Positions 15,291 to 22,737 of a stretch of 26,690 nucleotides of DNA are shown here, in pieces. The stretch's first letter is position 1, and the number at the start of each line of letters is the position of its first letter. A program made the position numbers and the translations under genes. The DNA is from Paenibacillus sp. oral taxon 786 str. D14 (GTDB taxonomy: Bacteria > Bacillota > Bacilli > Paenibacillales > Paenibacillaceae). The stretch spans positions 7,471-34,160 of the forward strand of contig NZ_GG695991.1 of assembly GCF_000159955.1 (NCBI RefSeq), given 5' to 3'. The notes under the pieces are model-generated. The model ran no database searches. It had not been told where the DNA came from and was given only the letters and a program-made list of their open reading frames with translations.

Positions 15291-16304
15291 TCAAATCAAA
15301 CTATTAGTTTCAAAAAAACTGTAATTAATTTCGCACCCTTTATTCTCCGGCAGGCGCGGGATCGGCACCCCCGTGCCGACAGGAACCCCGAAATCCGGCA
15401 TTCCGTTTGCTTTCCAACCAAATTTTTGGAGTCTTGTGCTGCGGGGAGAACCAGCGGAGCGGGGTTGCTCGGCTTCCGAGTAATCGTACGCATGGTAAAC
15501 GATCCAATCCTCGGAGCCGTCGGGAGATACGGTAAAGCTGTTATGCCCCGGGGCATAGACCCCGGCGGAAGGATTTTTTGCAAAGACCGGGCCGTCTTCC
15601 TTGATCCAGGAGTTCGCATCAAGCAGATCTGCGGTCTCCGGGATTCGCGTTATGCCTAAACAGTAATCATCCGACCACGTTGCGCTCGCCGAGAAGACAA
15701 GGAAGATCCAACCGTTGCGCCGCAACAAGACAGGGCCTTCGTTAATCGCCATCCCGCCTTGCTTCTCCCACGGCTCCGTTGGGGCTGTAATCAGCACGTT
15801 TGGACCGGTTAACGTCCAAGGATTGGTCATTCGAGCAGCGTAAACCGCTGAGCCGTAATCCGGAAAATGGCCATAACCGGAATAAAAGAAATACAACTCC
15901 CCTTGATGTTGGATGACAGTTCCGTCTAACCCTGGGAACTCCGTGTTCACCACGCTTTTAAACTGCCACTCATCGTTCATCGGATCATCGCCCGCAAGTT
16001 CAAGCACGCAGATGCGTCGCGTTGCGTCCCCGCCGCCGTCATTAGCTGTATAGTAGATATACCAGCGTCCATCGATGAGATGCAGTTCCGGCGCCCACAG
16101 ATTGAAGGAATAGGGGCCGATTGGCTCAGGCGTCCACACGGTCTTCGGTTGAACATTCCCAAGTCCGCTCAAGGTTGGACTGTGCCAAAGAGCGATGCGG
16201 TCGCCCAAGGTCACCATCATGTAATAGCTTCCATCGGGATGCCGAATGACCCAAGGATCCGCACCATTTGACAGGATCGGATTAACAAACGTTTGATTCT
16301 CCAT
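15291..16304 (-). CDS. Cytoplasmic glycoside hydrolase family 43, arabinofuranosidase-like
   Basis: The 337-residue single-domain GH43 enzyme has no signal peptide, so it should act inside the cell on imported oligosaccharides. The family triad is D16 in SNGADPW, D126 in PGLDGTVI and E188 in AINEGPV. It is clearly related to the lipoprotein GH43 at 9845-11272; both have WAPELH, DYCLG and SPDG-EDWIVYH, but this one lacks the C-terminal binding module. Substrate is most likely alpha-L-arabinofuranosides. The ATG follows TTAGGAGGGAG. Its own promoter (16353-16425) belongs to the shared regulon. No strong terminator separates it from the next operon. The final dozen residues look unlike the family and may be a random extension. 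Confidence 0.87.
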   Translation of the reverse strand: MENQTFVNPILSNGADPWVIRHPDGSYYMMVTLGDRIALWHSPTLSGLGNVQPKTVWTPEPIGPYSFNLWAPELHLIDGRWYIYYTANDGGGDATRRICVLELAGDDPMNDEWQFKSVVNTEFPGLDGTVIQHQGELYFFYSGYGHFPDYGSAVYAARMTNPWTLTGPNVLITAPTEPWEKQGGMAINEGPVLLRRNGWIFLVFSASATWSDDYCLGITRIPETADLLDANSWIKEDGPVFAKNPSAGVYAPGHNSFTVSPDGSEDWIVYHAYDYSEAEQPRSAGSPRSTRLQKFGWKANGMPDFGVPVGTGVPIPRLPENKGCEINYSFFETNSLI

Positions 16305-16349
16305 CGTTCTCCCTCCTAAGTACGAGATATCGTCCTAAAGTGATAGTAA

Positions 16350-16425
16350 AGTATTGTTTTATTACAAACATTTTACTTCGTTTTCATCACAATAATCGGT
16401 TATTCGGCGAATGTCAACGTTTACA
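16350..16425 (-). promoter_or_regulatory. GH43 promoter with cre site and near-palindromic operator
   Basis: On the minus strand TGTAAACGTTGACA (16425-16412) is a cre match with embedded TTGACA. After 17 bases comes TATTGT (16394-16389). ATTGTTTTATTACAA (plus-strand reading, 16353-16367) lies within a larger imperfect palindrome bounded by GTAAA (16346-16350) and TTTAC (16372-16376). The arrangement is the same as for the GH2 and binding-protein promoters. Confidence 0.82.
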
Positions 16426-16527
16426 TTTTGGGGAGCAGCACAAAAAAGCTTATGTCCGCGCATCCTTGGGTGACATAATAACCATGGATTCTCAGCCATA
16501 CGAAATCACTCCTAAACCAGTTAAGTT

Positions 16528-16557
16528 AAAAAACGCTAATCCGGATTAAACGTTTTT
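16528..16557. other. Palindrome in an AT-rich spacer
   Basis: TAATCCGGATTA (16537-16548) is a perfect 12-base palindrome flanked by AAAAACG and CGTTTTT. It could be a bidirectional hairpin terminator or a protein-binding site. The rest of the 16305-16715 gap is AT-rich, with promoters at each end and no supported gene. Confidence 0.45.
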
Positions 16558-16633
16558 CTACTTAAATATTATTCAACAGAGATTAAATAGAATAATAGCG
16601 AATGATTATGAAATTAATATTTTCGAACCTAAT

Positions 16634-16662
16634 TTAACAACACCGAGCACAATGTTTATTAT
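16634..16662 (+). promoter_or_regulatory. Sigma-A-like promoter of the orphan lipoprotein
   Basis: TTAACA (16634-16639), a 17-base spacer and TATTAT (16657-16662) lie about 50 bases before the start codon. Confidence 0.6.
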
Positions 16663-16715
16663 AAAATATGGAAATTTTATTTAATAAAAGCAAAAAAAGG
16701 GGGGGAGAGGATTCG

Positions 16716-17222
16716 ATGCAAAAACTCCCGTGGTTATTAAGTATACTGGCATGCTTCCTATTGCTCATCACTGGTTGTAATGGAGCCCAGCCCAAAACCG
16801 ATGATGCGATGAAAACAGCCGAGGCCTATATCATGGCCGAATACAAAGTTGACTTTACTGAGGATCTGTTGTCTGCCGAATCCATTCAAAAGCGAAACGA
16901 AGCGATCAAACCTTTTCTAACGGAATCGTTTTACGAAAAACAGATTAACAATCGAATCACCATTTTACCTTTAAGAGTTGCTGCTGACACGCAGCTTTCC
17001 ATCAAACCTGATAATTTGCATACCCGTCTTAAAGTGCAAGACGAGAACAATGTCACCATCGAATACACTGTAAATCTTCTACTGACAAACTCGGAAGGTC
17101 GCGAAAGCACCCGTGTTCCGTTAGAAGGCGAGTTGATGATGACTTCCGTTAACGAACGATGGCTGGTGCAATACGACAACTTTGATATCCAAGCCTTCAT
17201 GAAATTGATTTCCGAAAAATAG
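16716..17222 (+). CDS. Small lipoprotein of unknown function
   Basis: The 168-residue protein has a clean lipoprotein signal peptide (LLSILACFLLLITGC, C21). A soluble domain of mixed helix and strand follows: an N-terminal helix with KTAEAYIMAEYKVDFTEDLL, then beta-rich segments such as NNVTIEYTVNLLLTNSEGR and a C-terminal ERWLVQYDNFDI. The pattern resembles small NTF2-like or DUF4829-like lipoproteins, but I do not recognise the family. The ATG at 16716 follows GGGGGAGAGG. The gene is a single plus-strand unit with its own promoter and terminator between two minus-strand sugar loci, so its location says little about its job. Confidence 0.8.
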   Translation: MQKLPWLLSILACFLLLITGCNGAQPKTDDAMKTAEAYIMAEYKVDFTEDLLSAESIQKRNEAIKPFLTESFYEKQINNRITILPLRVAADTQLSIKPDNLHTRLKVQDENNVTIEYTVNLLLTNSEGRESTRVPLEGELMMTSVNERWLVQYDNFDIQAFMKLISEK

Positions 17223-17329
17223 GCTTTCCGATCGACAAACGTTATGGTGCATGCTGTATTTGCATGTCCTTCAGCAAGATCAGGCAGAGCGGGTCATCGC
17301 CGGCCGCCCTTGTGCATGAGCCATAATTA

Positions 17330-17372
17330 AAACCCTACTTTCCGCGTATACGGAAAATAGGGTTTATTTTTT
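17330..17372 (+). terminator. Intrinsic terminator after the orphan lipoprotein
   Basis: AAACCCTACTTTCCG (17330-17344) pairs with CGGAAAATAGGGTTT (17351-17365) with one mismatch, followed by ATTTTTTG. On the minus strand it could also end the GH42 transcript, but the T run there is weak. Positions 17223-17329 show nothing else. Confidence 0.8.
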
Positions 17373-17414
17373 GTACCGTTGATTGAGCGTGCAGCCTGGC
17401 CAGCGACCGTAATA

Positions 17415-19511
17415 TTAGAAACCTGCGCTGAGAGCGGCCTCCCGCTTCAATATCGCGATTCCGTTGACCGGCAGCTCGATTGTGCCGCTTACGGTCAAGC
17501 CGGTTTCGGCGTCTGTATAGCTCCTGCGGTCGAGCTCGACGCGAACGGCGCGGCCGGAGAAATTTTGCACGAAGACGTAATCGTGCTGACCGTCCGTGCG
17601 CAGCTGGGCAGTCACTCCCGCCGGCAGGTCGGTATCCAGCGCCCGGCGCACGCCGGCATCTTGAACGAGCTTGCCGTAAAACGCCTCGTAGAAGGCGGGA
17701 TCGCTGACGCGGGCGGCCAAATAGTAAGCTTTGCCTTGGCCCAGCTCGTTTAGCGTTAAGGCCGGCTTCCCTGCGTAAAAATCGTCGCGGTAGACGCCAA
17801 GGACCTTGGAGCCTTCCGCATGGATATGCTCGCACAGCTCATGAATCTCATAGGTCCCGCTGAAGCCTAGCGGATTCCCGTCTTCCAGAATCAACGCGTT
17901 ACGGTCATGGTCATGCAGGCCGTCGATTTCCTCTGCCCATACTCCAACCGCCTTGCGCAGCGGTCCCGGGAAGCCGGTCAGATGGCACAGGTCGTTCTCG
18001 TCGACGATGCCTGACCAATATGTGACGAACAAGGTACCGCCGTCCTTGACGAACTGCTCCAGCTTGGCTCCGGTTTCTTCCCGGATTAAGTATGCCATCG
18101 GTACGACCAGCAGTTTGTAACCGCTGAAGTCGTCAAACGAGCCGATGATGTCCGTTGGCACGCCCAGCTCCCACAAGGCGCGATACTGCTGCATGACGGT
18201 CTCTTCATAATGGATGCCTTTATTGCGTGGCCCTTGGGCGTCGTTGATCGCCCAGCGGTTATCCCAATCAAACAGGATGGCTGCTTCCGCTGGAACGGTG
18301 GTACCGAGGATCTCCGTTAACTCGGACAGTGTTTTACCAAGCGCAGCAACATCGGCGAACACGCGCGTGTGCTCATGGCCGACGTGGTCGATGACCGCGC
18401 CGTGGAATTTCTCGCTGGAGCCGCGGCTTTTTCGCCACTGGAAATATTGGACTGTGTCGGACCCGTGGGCCACTGCTTGCAGCGAGGACAGCTTGTGCAT
18501 ACCCGGCCGCTTCAGCTTGCTGACCGGCTGCCAGTTCGTCAGTGACGGCGTGCTCTCCATCAGCATAAACGGCTTCTGCTTCAAGGAGCGGAACAAGTCG
18601 TGGTTAAATGCAAACCAGGAAGCAACCCCCGCATCGGATTCGGCCTCATGCCACATCGGATAAGCGTCCCAGGAAATGACGTCCACAGCTTTCGCAAACT
18701 CGCGATAATCCAACCCGTAGAACAGGTCCATCATATTTACTGTGCAGGGCAAATCCGGATTGATTTGTTTGAGCGGCTTGATCTCATGCTTGTAGAAGTC
18801 GATCGTCTGGTCGGATACGAACCGGCGCCAGTCAAGGTTCTGTCCATGCACCATCATTTCGCCGTGAGGTGCCGGGGATTCCACCTGCGACCAGGAGGTG
18901 TACGTATGGCTCCAGAAGCTCGTCCACCAAGCGTGGTTGAGCGCTTCGAGCGTGCCATACTTCCGTTTCAACCAGTCGCGGAAAGCGTCTTGGCAGTAGT
19001 CGCAGTGGCATTCCCCGCCGTATTCGTTGGATACGTGCCACCCCACCACGGCCGGATGACTGGAATAGCGCTCCGCCAGCCGGGTGTTCATCTGCGTCAC
19101 TTTTTCCCGATAGACTGGGGACGTAAAACAGTGGTTATGACGCATGCCGTGGAGGTTGCGCACCCGGTTCTTCTCAACGCGCAGCACTTCCGGGTACTTC
19201 TCTGACATCCAGGCCGGCCGAGCGCCGCTTGGCGTCGCCAACCAGGCGTAGATACCGTTCTCAGCAAACGTGTCCAGCACGCGGTCCAGCCATTCAAACC
19301 GGTAGACGCCTTCCTCCGGCTCTAGCGAAGCCCAGGAAAAGATCCCCACCGACATCACATTGCAATGGGCCAGCTTCATCAGCCGGATATCCTCCGCCAG
19401 CACCTGCGGATCATGGAGCCATTGGTCAGGGTTATAGTCGGCACCGTGCATAAAGACCGGCAGTTTGTCGCTGATTGGCGGAAACTTCATCGGTTTTGAG
19501 CTTCTACTCAT
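17415..19511 (-). CDS. Glycoside hydrolase family 42 beta-galactosidase
   Basis: The 698-residue protein has the full GH42 architecture: a TIM barrel (about 18-395) with HGADYNPDQWL, a trimerisation domain (about 400-610) and a small C-terminal beta domain. E163 in WHVSNEYGGEC is the acid/base and E319 in FMLMESTPS the nucleophile, by family rules. C128, C168, C170 and C173 (ECHCDYC) match the zinc site known in thermophilic members. With no signal peptide it hydrolyses imported beta-galactosides in the cytoplasm. The ATG follows GAGAGGAG. It lies downstream of the second transporter, separated by a terminator and a repeat cluster. No convincing promoter is seen, so it may depend on read-through. 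Confidence 0.95.
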   Translation of the reverse strand: MSRSSKPMKFPPISDKLPVFMHGADYNPDQWLHDPQVLAEDIRLMKLAHCNVMSVGIFSWASLEPEEGVYRFEWLDRVLDTFAENGIYAWLATPSGARPAWMSEKYPEVLRVEKNRVRNLHGMRHNHCFTSPVYREKVTQMNTRLAERYSSHPAVVGWHVSNEYGGECHCDYCQDAFRDWLKRKYGTLEALNHAWWTSFWSHTYTSWSQVESPAPHGEMMVHGQNLDWRRFVSDQTIDFYKHEIKPLKQINPDLPCTVNMMDLFYGLDYREFAKAVDVISWDAYPMWHEAESDAGVASWFAFNHDLFRSLKQKPFMLMESTPSLTNWQPVSKLKRPGMHKLSSLQAVAHGSDTVQYFQWRKSRGSSEKFHGAVIDHVGHEHTRVFADVAALGKTLSELTEILGTTVPAEAAILFDWDNRWAINDAQGPRNKGIHYEETVMQQYRALWELGVPTDIIGSFDDFSGYKLLVVPMAYLIREETGAKLEQFVKDGGTLFVTYWSGIVDENDLCHLTGFPGPLRKAVGVWAEEIDGLHDHDRNALILEDGNPLGFSGTYEIHELCEHIHAEGSKVLGVYRDDFYAGKPALTLNELGQGKAYYLAARVSDPAFYEAFYGKLVQDAGVRRALDTDLPAGVTAQLRTDGQHDYVFVQNFSGRAVRVELDRRSYTDAETGLTVSGTIELPVNGIAILKREAALSAGF

Positions 19512-19572
19512 AGGAATAACTCCTCTCCGTTTCTGATCTGTAATGAAGTAGATTGGTTTCTCACGTGCTACG

Positions 19573-19757
19573 AAATGTAAAAGTGCAGTCCATTTTCGCC
19601 AAATCGCCCTTTTCGAAGCTTTTCAACTGCAAAAGTGCAGTTGATTTCAGGGCAAACCGCCCATTTTAGCCTCCATCGTCTCCAATCAAATGTACTTTTG
19701 CATTTCACACGCCGAATGAAGAGGGTTTTTCGCAAAATCAAATGTACTTTTACAGTT
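19573..19757. repeat. Four-copy mirrored repeat, core TGYAAAAGTRCA
   Basis: Two plus-strand copies (AAATGTAAAAGTGCAGT at 19573-19589, AACTGCAAAAGTGCAGTT at 19625-19642) are followed by two inverted copies (about 19684-19705 and 19734-19757; minus-strand core AAAAGTACATTTGATT). Copies within each pair are about 50 bases apart, and sequence beyond the core is also partly shared. The array lies between the binding-protein terminator and GH42. No gene is supported in 19512-19848. Confidence 0.75.
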
Positions 19758-19805
19758 CGACACACTCTCAAACGCTCTCCTGCCCCTTCAAACGTCACGA
19801 TGAAT

Positions 19806-19831
19806 GAAAAAGAGGGGACGGGCGTCCCCTC
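19806..19831 (-). terminator. Intrinsic terminator after the second binding-protein gene
   Basis: GAGGGGACG (19812-19820) and CGTCCCCTC (19823-19831) form a perfect 9-bp stem. On the minus strand TTTTTCATT follows. It lies 17 bases past the stop codon. Confidence 0.8.
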
Positions 19832-19848
19832 CTTTCACCCCCGCCTGC

Positions 19849-21453
19849 TTATTGGCCTTGGGCGGCAAGGAATGCGTCGATTTGGCTCTGCAGCTCTTGT
19901 TGAATCTTATCCAGACCGGCCGCCTTCAACTGTTTGTTCAGGTCGGCTTGGCCTTTCTCCAAGTCCTTGATCAGGCCGTATTCCAGCGGGATTGCATAAC
20001 GCAGCATGACGTTACCTACGTTCGCTACTTCGTTCTTCACCTTGGTGTCGTCAAAGACGAAGGTTTCCAGCGGGAAGTGATAAACTTTAGACTGCCAATC
20101 CGCCAACATTTGATTGCCTTCTTCCGGATAGGAAGCGTCGGTGCGGTTCAGCAGTGAGTTCCAGCCCCATACGGAGTAGCCCGACAGGTTATAGTTGTTG
20201 AAGCTTGGTCCCGGATTGTATTTGTCATCGCCAACCGGCTCGTAGTGCTTGCCGGCGATGCCGTACATCGTCAGATCATGGATTTCCTTATCGTTCTGCA
20301 GCAGGTCAATCAGCATCAGCGAACGTTCGACGTTTTTAGACGTGGCATGAATCGCCAATCCGTTTTGCGTGGAAATCGCGCCGATTTTTTTCTTATCCGG
20401 CGTCAAATCGGCAACGGTGACTTCCATCTCCGGCTTGTCGCGGCGGATTTCGCCAACGTTGCTGGAGATCGTCCCCAGGTTTTGTGCATACGAGGACGTT
20501 TTGCCCGCTTTGATGTCCTGGAACACGTCGTTTTTGTTGCTCACGATGTTCTTCGACCAGCCGTTGTTATCAGCCAAGTCCTTATAATATTTGATCAGTT
20601 CGGTAAACTCCGGCGTATCGTACACGTTGAACACTTTCCCCGTCGCATCGTCCAATTTGTAAGCCAGCGGGAAGTTGTAATCCACCAGGTTCCATTCATT
20701 TTGTTGCTCCAGCAAAATTTGATCCAGCTCATGCCATTTCCAGCCGTCTGCCGGTTTCGCACCAAACGGGCTGATGCCTTTCTCGCCCGCCCCAATCGTT
20801 TTCAAATAAGCGGCATAGGTTTCCGGGCTGTTCACCGGTTCGAGATTGTACTTCTTGCGCAGGTCTTCGCGAATCAGGACAACCTTGTCGGTCACTTCCT
20901 GGTTGTTGTTTGGCACCATGTACAGCTTGCCGTTCACTTTTGCTTGATCCCAGGAGGCTTGCGGCATCGCTTCCCAGGTCTTCGGTGCGTAAGTCCGGAG
21001 CATTTCCTCGGTCAGCTCAAGGAATCCACCCTTTAACACCTGGTCATTGTAGAAAGCCCAGTTCGCGGTGTAAGCGATGTCAAAATCCTCGTTAGCTGCA
21101 AATTTCAATGGGTATTTCTGGGTCCAGTCGGCCCAATCCAAAAATTCGGTCTCAACGGTTGCGTTAATTTTCTCTTTCAGCAGCTTGTTCAGCTCGCCGT
21201 ATACCTCGTCATAATCCGCCGGTTTGCTGCCGATCATCAACAGCTTCAGCGTAACTTCTTGAGACGTATCCACTGCCCCAGGGGTTGCCGTATTGGCCGA
21301 CGCATTGTTCGAAGCTGCTGCGTTATTTGAAGCTGCGTCGTCCGGGGTGTTGGCGCTGCCTGCGTTATTGTTCCCGCCGCCGCAAGCGGATAGCAAAGTC
21401 ATTAACGCCAGCACCATAGCCACAAGAAACGTTGTTTTCTTCTTCAGTTTCAT
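19849..21453 (-). CDS. Extracellular sugar-binding lipoprotein, DUF3502 type
   Basis: The 534-residue solute-binding protein has a signal peptide ending in LMTLLSAC (C24). A low-complexity Asn/Ala/Ser linker follows (about 28-62), then the binding domain (LKLLMIGSKPADYDEVYGEL and NATVETEFLDWADW). The C-terminal 150 residues (WGWNSLLNRTDASYPEE, FVFDDTKVKNEVANV) fit the DUF3502 domain found in many Paenibacillus binding proteins. It belongs to a different subfamily from the protein at 13307-15052, so the two transporters probably take different glycans. The ATG at 21453 gives a clean signal peptide; AGGGGG lies upstream. It is the third gene of the transporter operon after the two permeases, the reverse of the order in the first locus. 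Confidence 0.92.
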   Translation of the reverse strand: MKLKKKTTFLVAMVLALMTLLSACGGGNNNAGSANTPDDAASNNAAASNNASANTATPGAVDTSQEVTLKLLMIGSKPADYDEVYGELNKLLKEKINATVETEFLDWADWTQKYPLKFAANEDFDIAYTANWAFYNDQVLKGGFLELTEEMLRTYAPKTWEAMPQASWDQAKVNGKLYMVPNNNQEVTDKVVLIREDLRKKYNLEPVNSPETYAAYLKTIGAGEKGISPFGAKPADGWKWHELDQILLEQQNEWNLVDYNFPLAYKLDDATGKVFNVYDTPEFTELIKYYKDLADNNGWSKNIVSNKNDVFQDIKAGKTSSYAQNLGTISSNVGEIRRDKPEMEVTVADLTPDKKKIGAISTQNGLAIHATSKNVERSLMLIDLLQNDKEIHDLTMYGIAGKHYEPVGDDKYNPGPSFNNYNLSGYSVWGWNSLLNRTDASYPEEGNQMLADWQSKVYHFPLETFVFDDTKVKNEVANVGNVMLRYAIPLEYGLIKDLEKGQADLNKQLKAAGLDKIQQELQSQIDAFLAAQGQ

Positions 21454-21515
21454 GACGATTATTCCCCCTACAATTTTGATAGAAATAGTGAAATGAAAGG
21501 TCAAAAGGATCAGGT

Positions 21516-21685
21516 TTTTAGCACCGAGAAGGTTGGATGAAGCTAGGGACTGAGCAGCGCAGCGTAGCTGGAGGCTACGTGAGCAGCTAAAATCTTTCCG
21601 CAGGAAACATGCTTCGGAAGCATCTGCTTAGGCCCGGCTGAATTCAAGATTCGATGCCGATTCCTCTTCACGACCTACTTCGTGA
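21516..21685. other. Structured non-coding spacer with several hairpins
   Basis: The 286-base gap between the permease and binding-protein genes holds stems CGTAGC/GCTACG (21563-21579), TTTCC/GGAAA (21595-21607), ATGCTTC/GAAGCAT (21609-21623) and TCACGA/TCGTGA (21668-21685). An outer TTTTAGC/GCTAAAA pairing (21516-21522 with 21586-21592) could enclose the first. It may be a dispersed structured repeat or an mRNA-processing or stability element. No promoter or ribosome site beyond that of the binding-protein gene was found. Confidence 0.5.
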
Positions 21686-21739
21686 TAAAAAGATGATACT
21701 TTTGAGCCTCCTATATGTGATAACCGGGTTGCCCCGAGG

Positions 21740-22675
21740 TCACCCTTTGACAGCGCCAATCGTTAAGCCTTGCACGAAGTAACGTTGGATGAACGGATAG
21801 GCGATCATAATCGGTCCGGTGGCTACGATGGTCATCGCCATCTTTAAGCTCTCCGTCGGGATGTCCGAGGAGACGACGGCTCCTGCCGCCATCATCGCCT
21901 TGCGCATGCCGTCCATGTTGCCGAGCAAGCGGTACAAGTAATACTGCAGCGGCATCAGGTCGGAATTGGAGATAAACAAGAGCGCGTTATACCAGTCATT
22001 CCAGTAACCCAAGGCGATAAACAGCCCGATGGTGGCCAGCGCCGGCTTCGACAGCGGGATCACAAATTGCAAATAAATTTGGAAATCGCCCGCCCCGTCG
22101 ATTTTTGCCGATTCGATAATCGCCTCCGGGATGCTGCTCATAAACGATTTCATCACGATGATGTAGAAGACGTTCATCAGCATCGGCAGAATCAGCACAA
22201 GCAGCGTATCCTTCAGATCCAGGTAGTTCACGATCAGCAAGTACCACGGGACAAGCCCGCCGCTGAACAGCGTCGTAAAGAAGAAGAAGAAAGAGAAGTG
22301 GCTGCGCCATTTAAAATCTTTGCGTGCCAACACATAGGCCGTCATCGAGGTCAAAAACAATCCAAACAGTGTGCCCAGCAAAGTGACGGAAATCGTCACG
22401 CCGTACGCCTTCAGCATTTCCTGCGGATACTTGAACAGAATACCGTAGGCTTCCAGCGAAAAGGACGCCGGGATCAGTTGGAACCCGTCCTCGATGATCT
22501 TACTCTCGTCCGTCAGCGAAGAAGATAGAACCAAAATGAAAGGAAAAAGACAAAACACCGCCAGCAAAGTCAAAGCAACATATCCGATCATCTGCAGCAG
22601 CAGACGGTCGATCGGTTTGCGTTTGGGAGCTGCCGGCTTCATGGCCGGCTGCAGATTGGGTGCCATCGTACTCAT
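21740..22675 (-). CDS. Carbohydrate ABC transporter permease, LplC/YtcP-like
   Basis: The 311-residue CUT1 permease has a Pro/Lys-rich cytoplasmic N-terminus (1-23) and six likely membrane segments. The EAA loop is IESAKIDGAGDFQIYLQFVI and the typical end is YFVQGLTIGAVKG. It is the inner-membrane partner of the permease encoded just upstream. The ATG at 22675 has GTGGAGGT eight bases before it. A second in-frame ATG three codons later is less well placed. Confidence 0.93.
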   Translation of the reverse strand: MSTMAPNLQPAMKPAAPKRKPIDRLLLQMIGYVALTLLAVFCLFPFILVLSSSLTDESKIIEDGFQLIPASFSLEAYGILFKYPQEMLKAYGVTISVTLLGTLFGLFLTSMTAYVLARKDFKWRSHFSFFFFFTTLFSGGLVPWYLLIVNYLDLKDTLLVLILPMLMNVFYIIVMKSFMSSIPEAIIESAKIDGAGDFQIYLQFVIPLSKPALATIGLFIALGYWNDWYNALLFISNSDLMPLQYYLYRLLGNMDGMRKAMMAAGAVVSSDIPTESLKMAMTIVATGPIMIAYPFIQRYFVQGLTIGAVKG

Positions 22676-22737
22676 CAGCGTTAACCTCCACTCGTTTCAT
22701 TCGTGTTGCCCCATCGCGGTTGTTTTTTACGCACCGT

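Noticed and set aside
19573..19757. Possible CRISPR array
   Set aside because: Only four diverged units, two of them inverted; CRISPR repeats are near-identical and same-oriented, and no cas gene is present.
20245..21036. Plus-strand frame of 263 codons
   Set aside because: It is antisense to the second binding-protein gene and has shadow composition.
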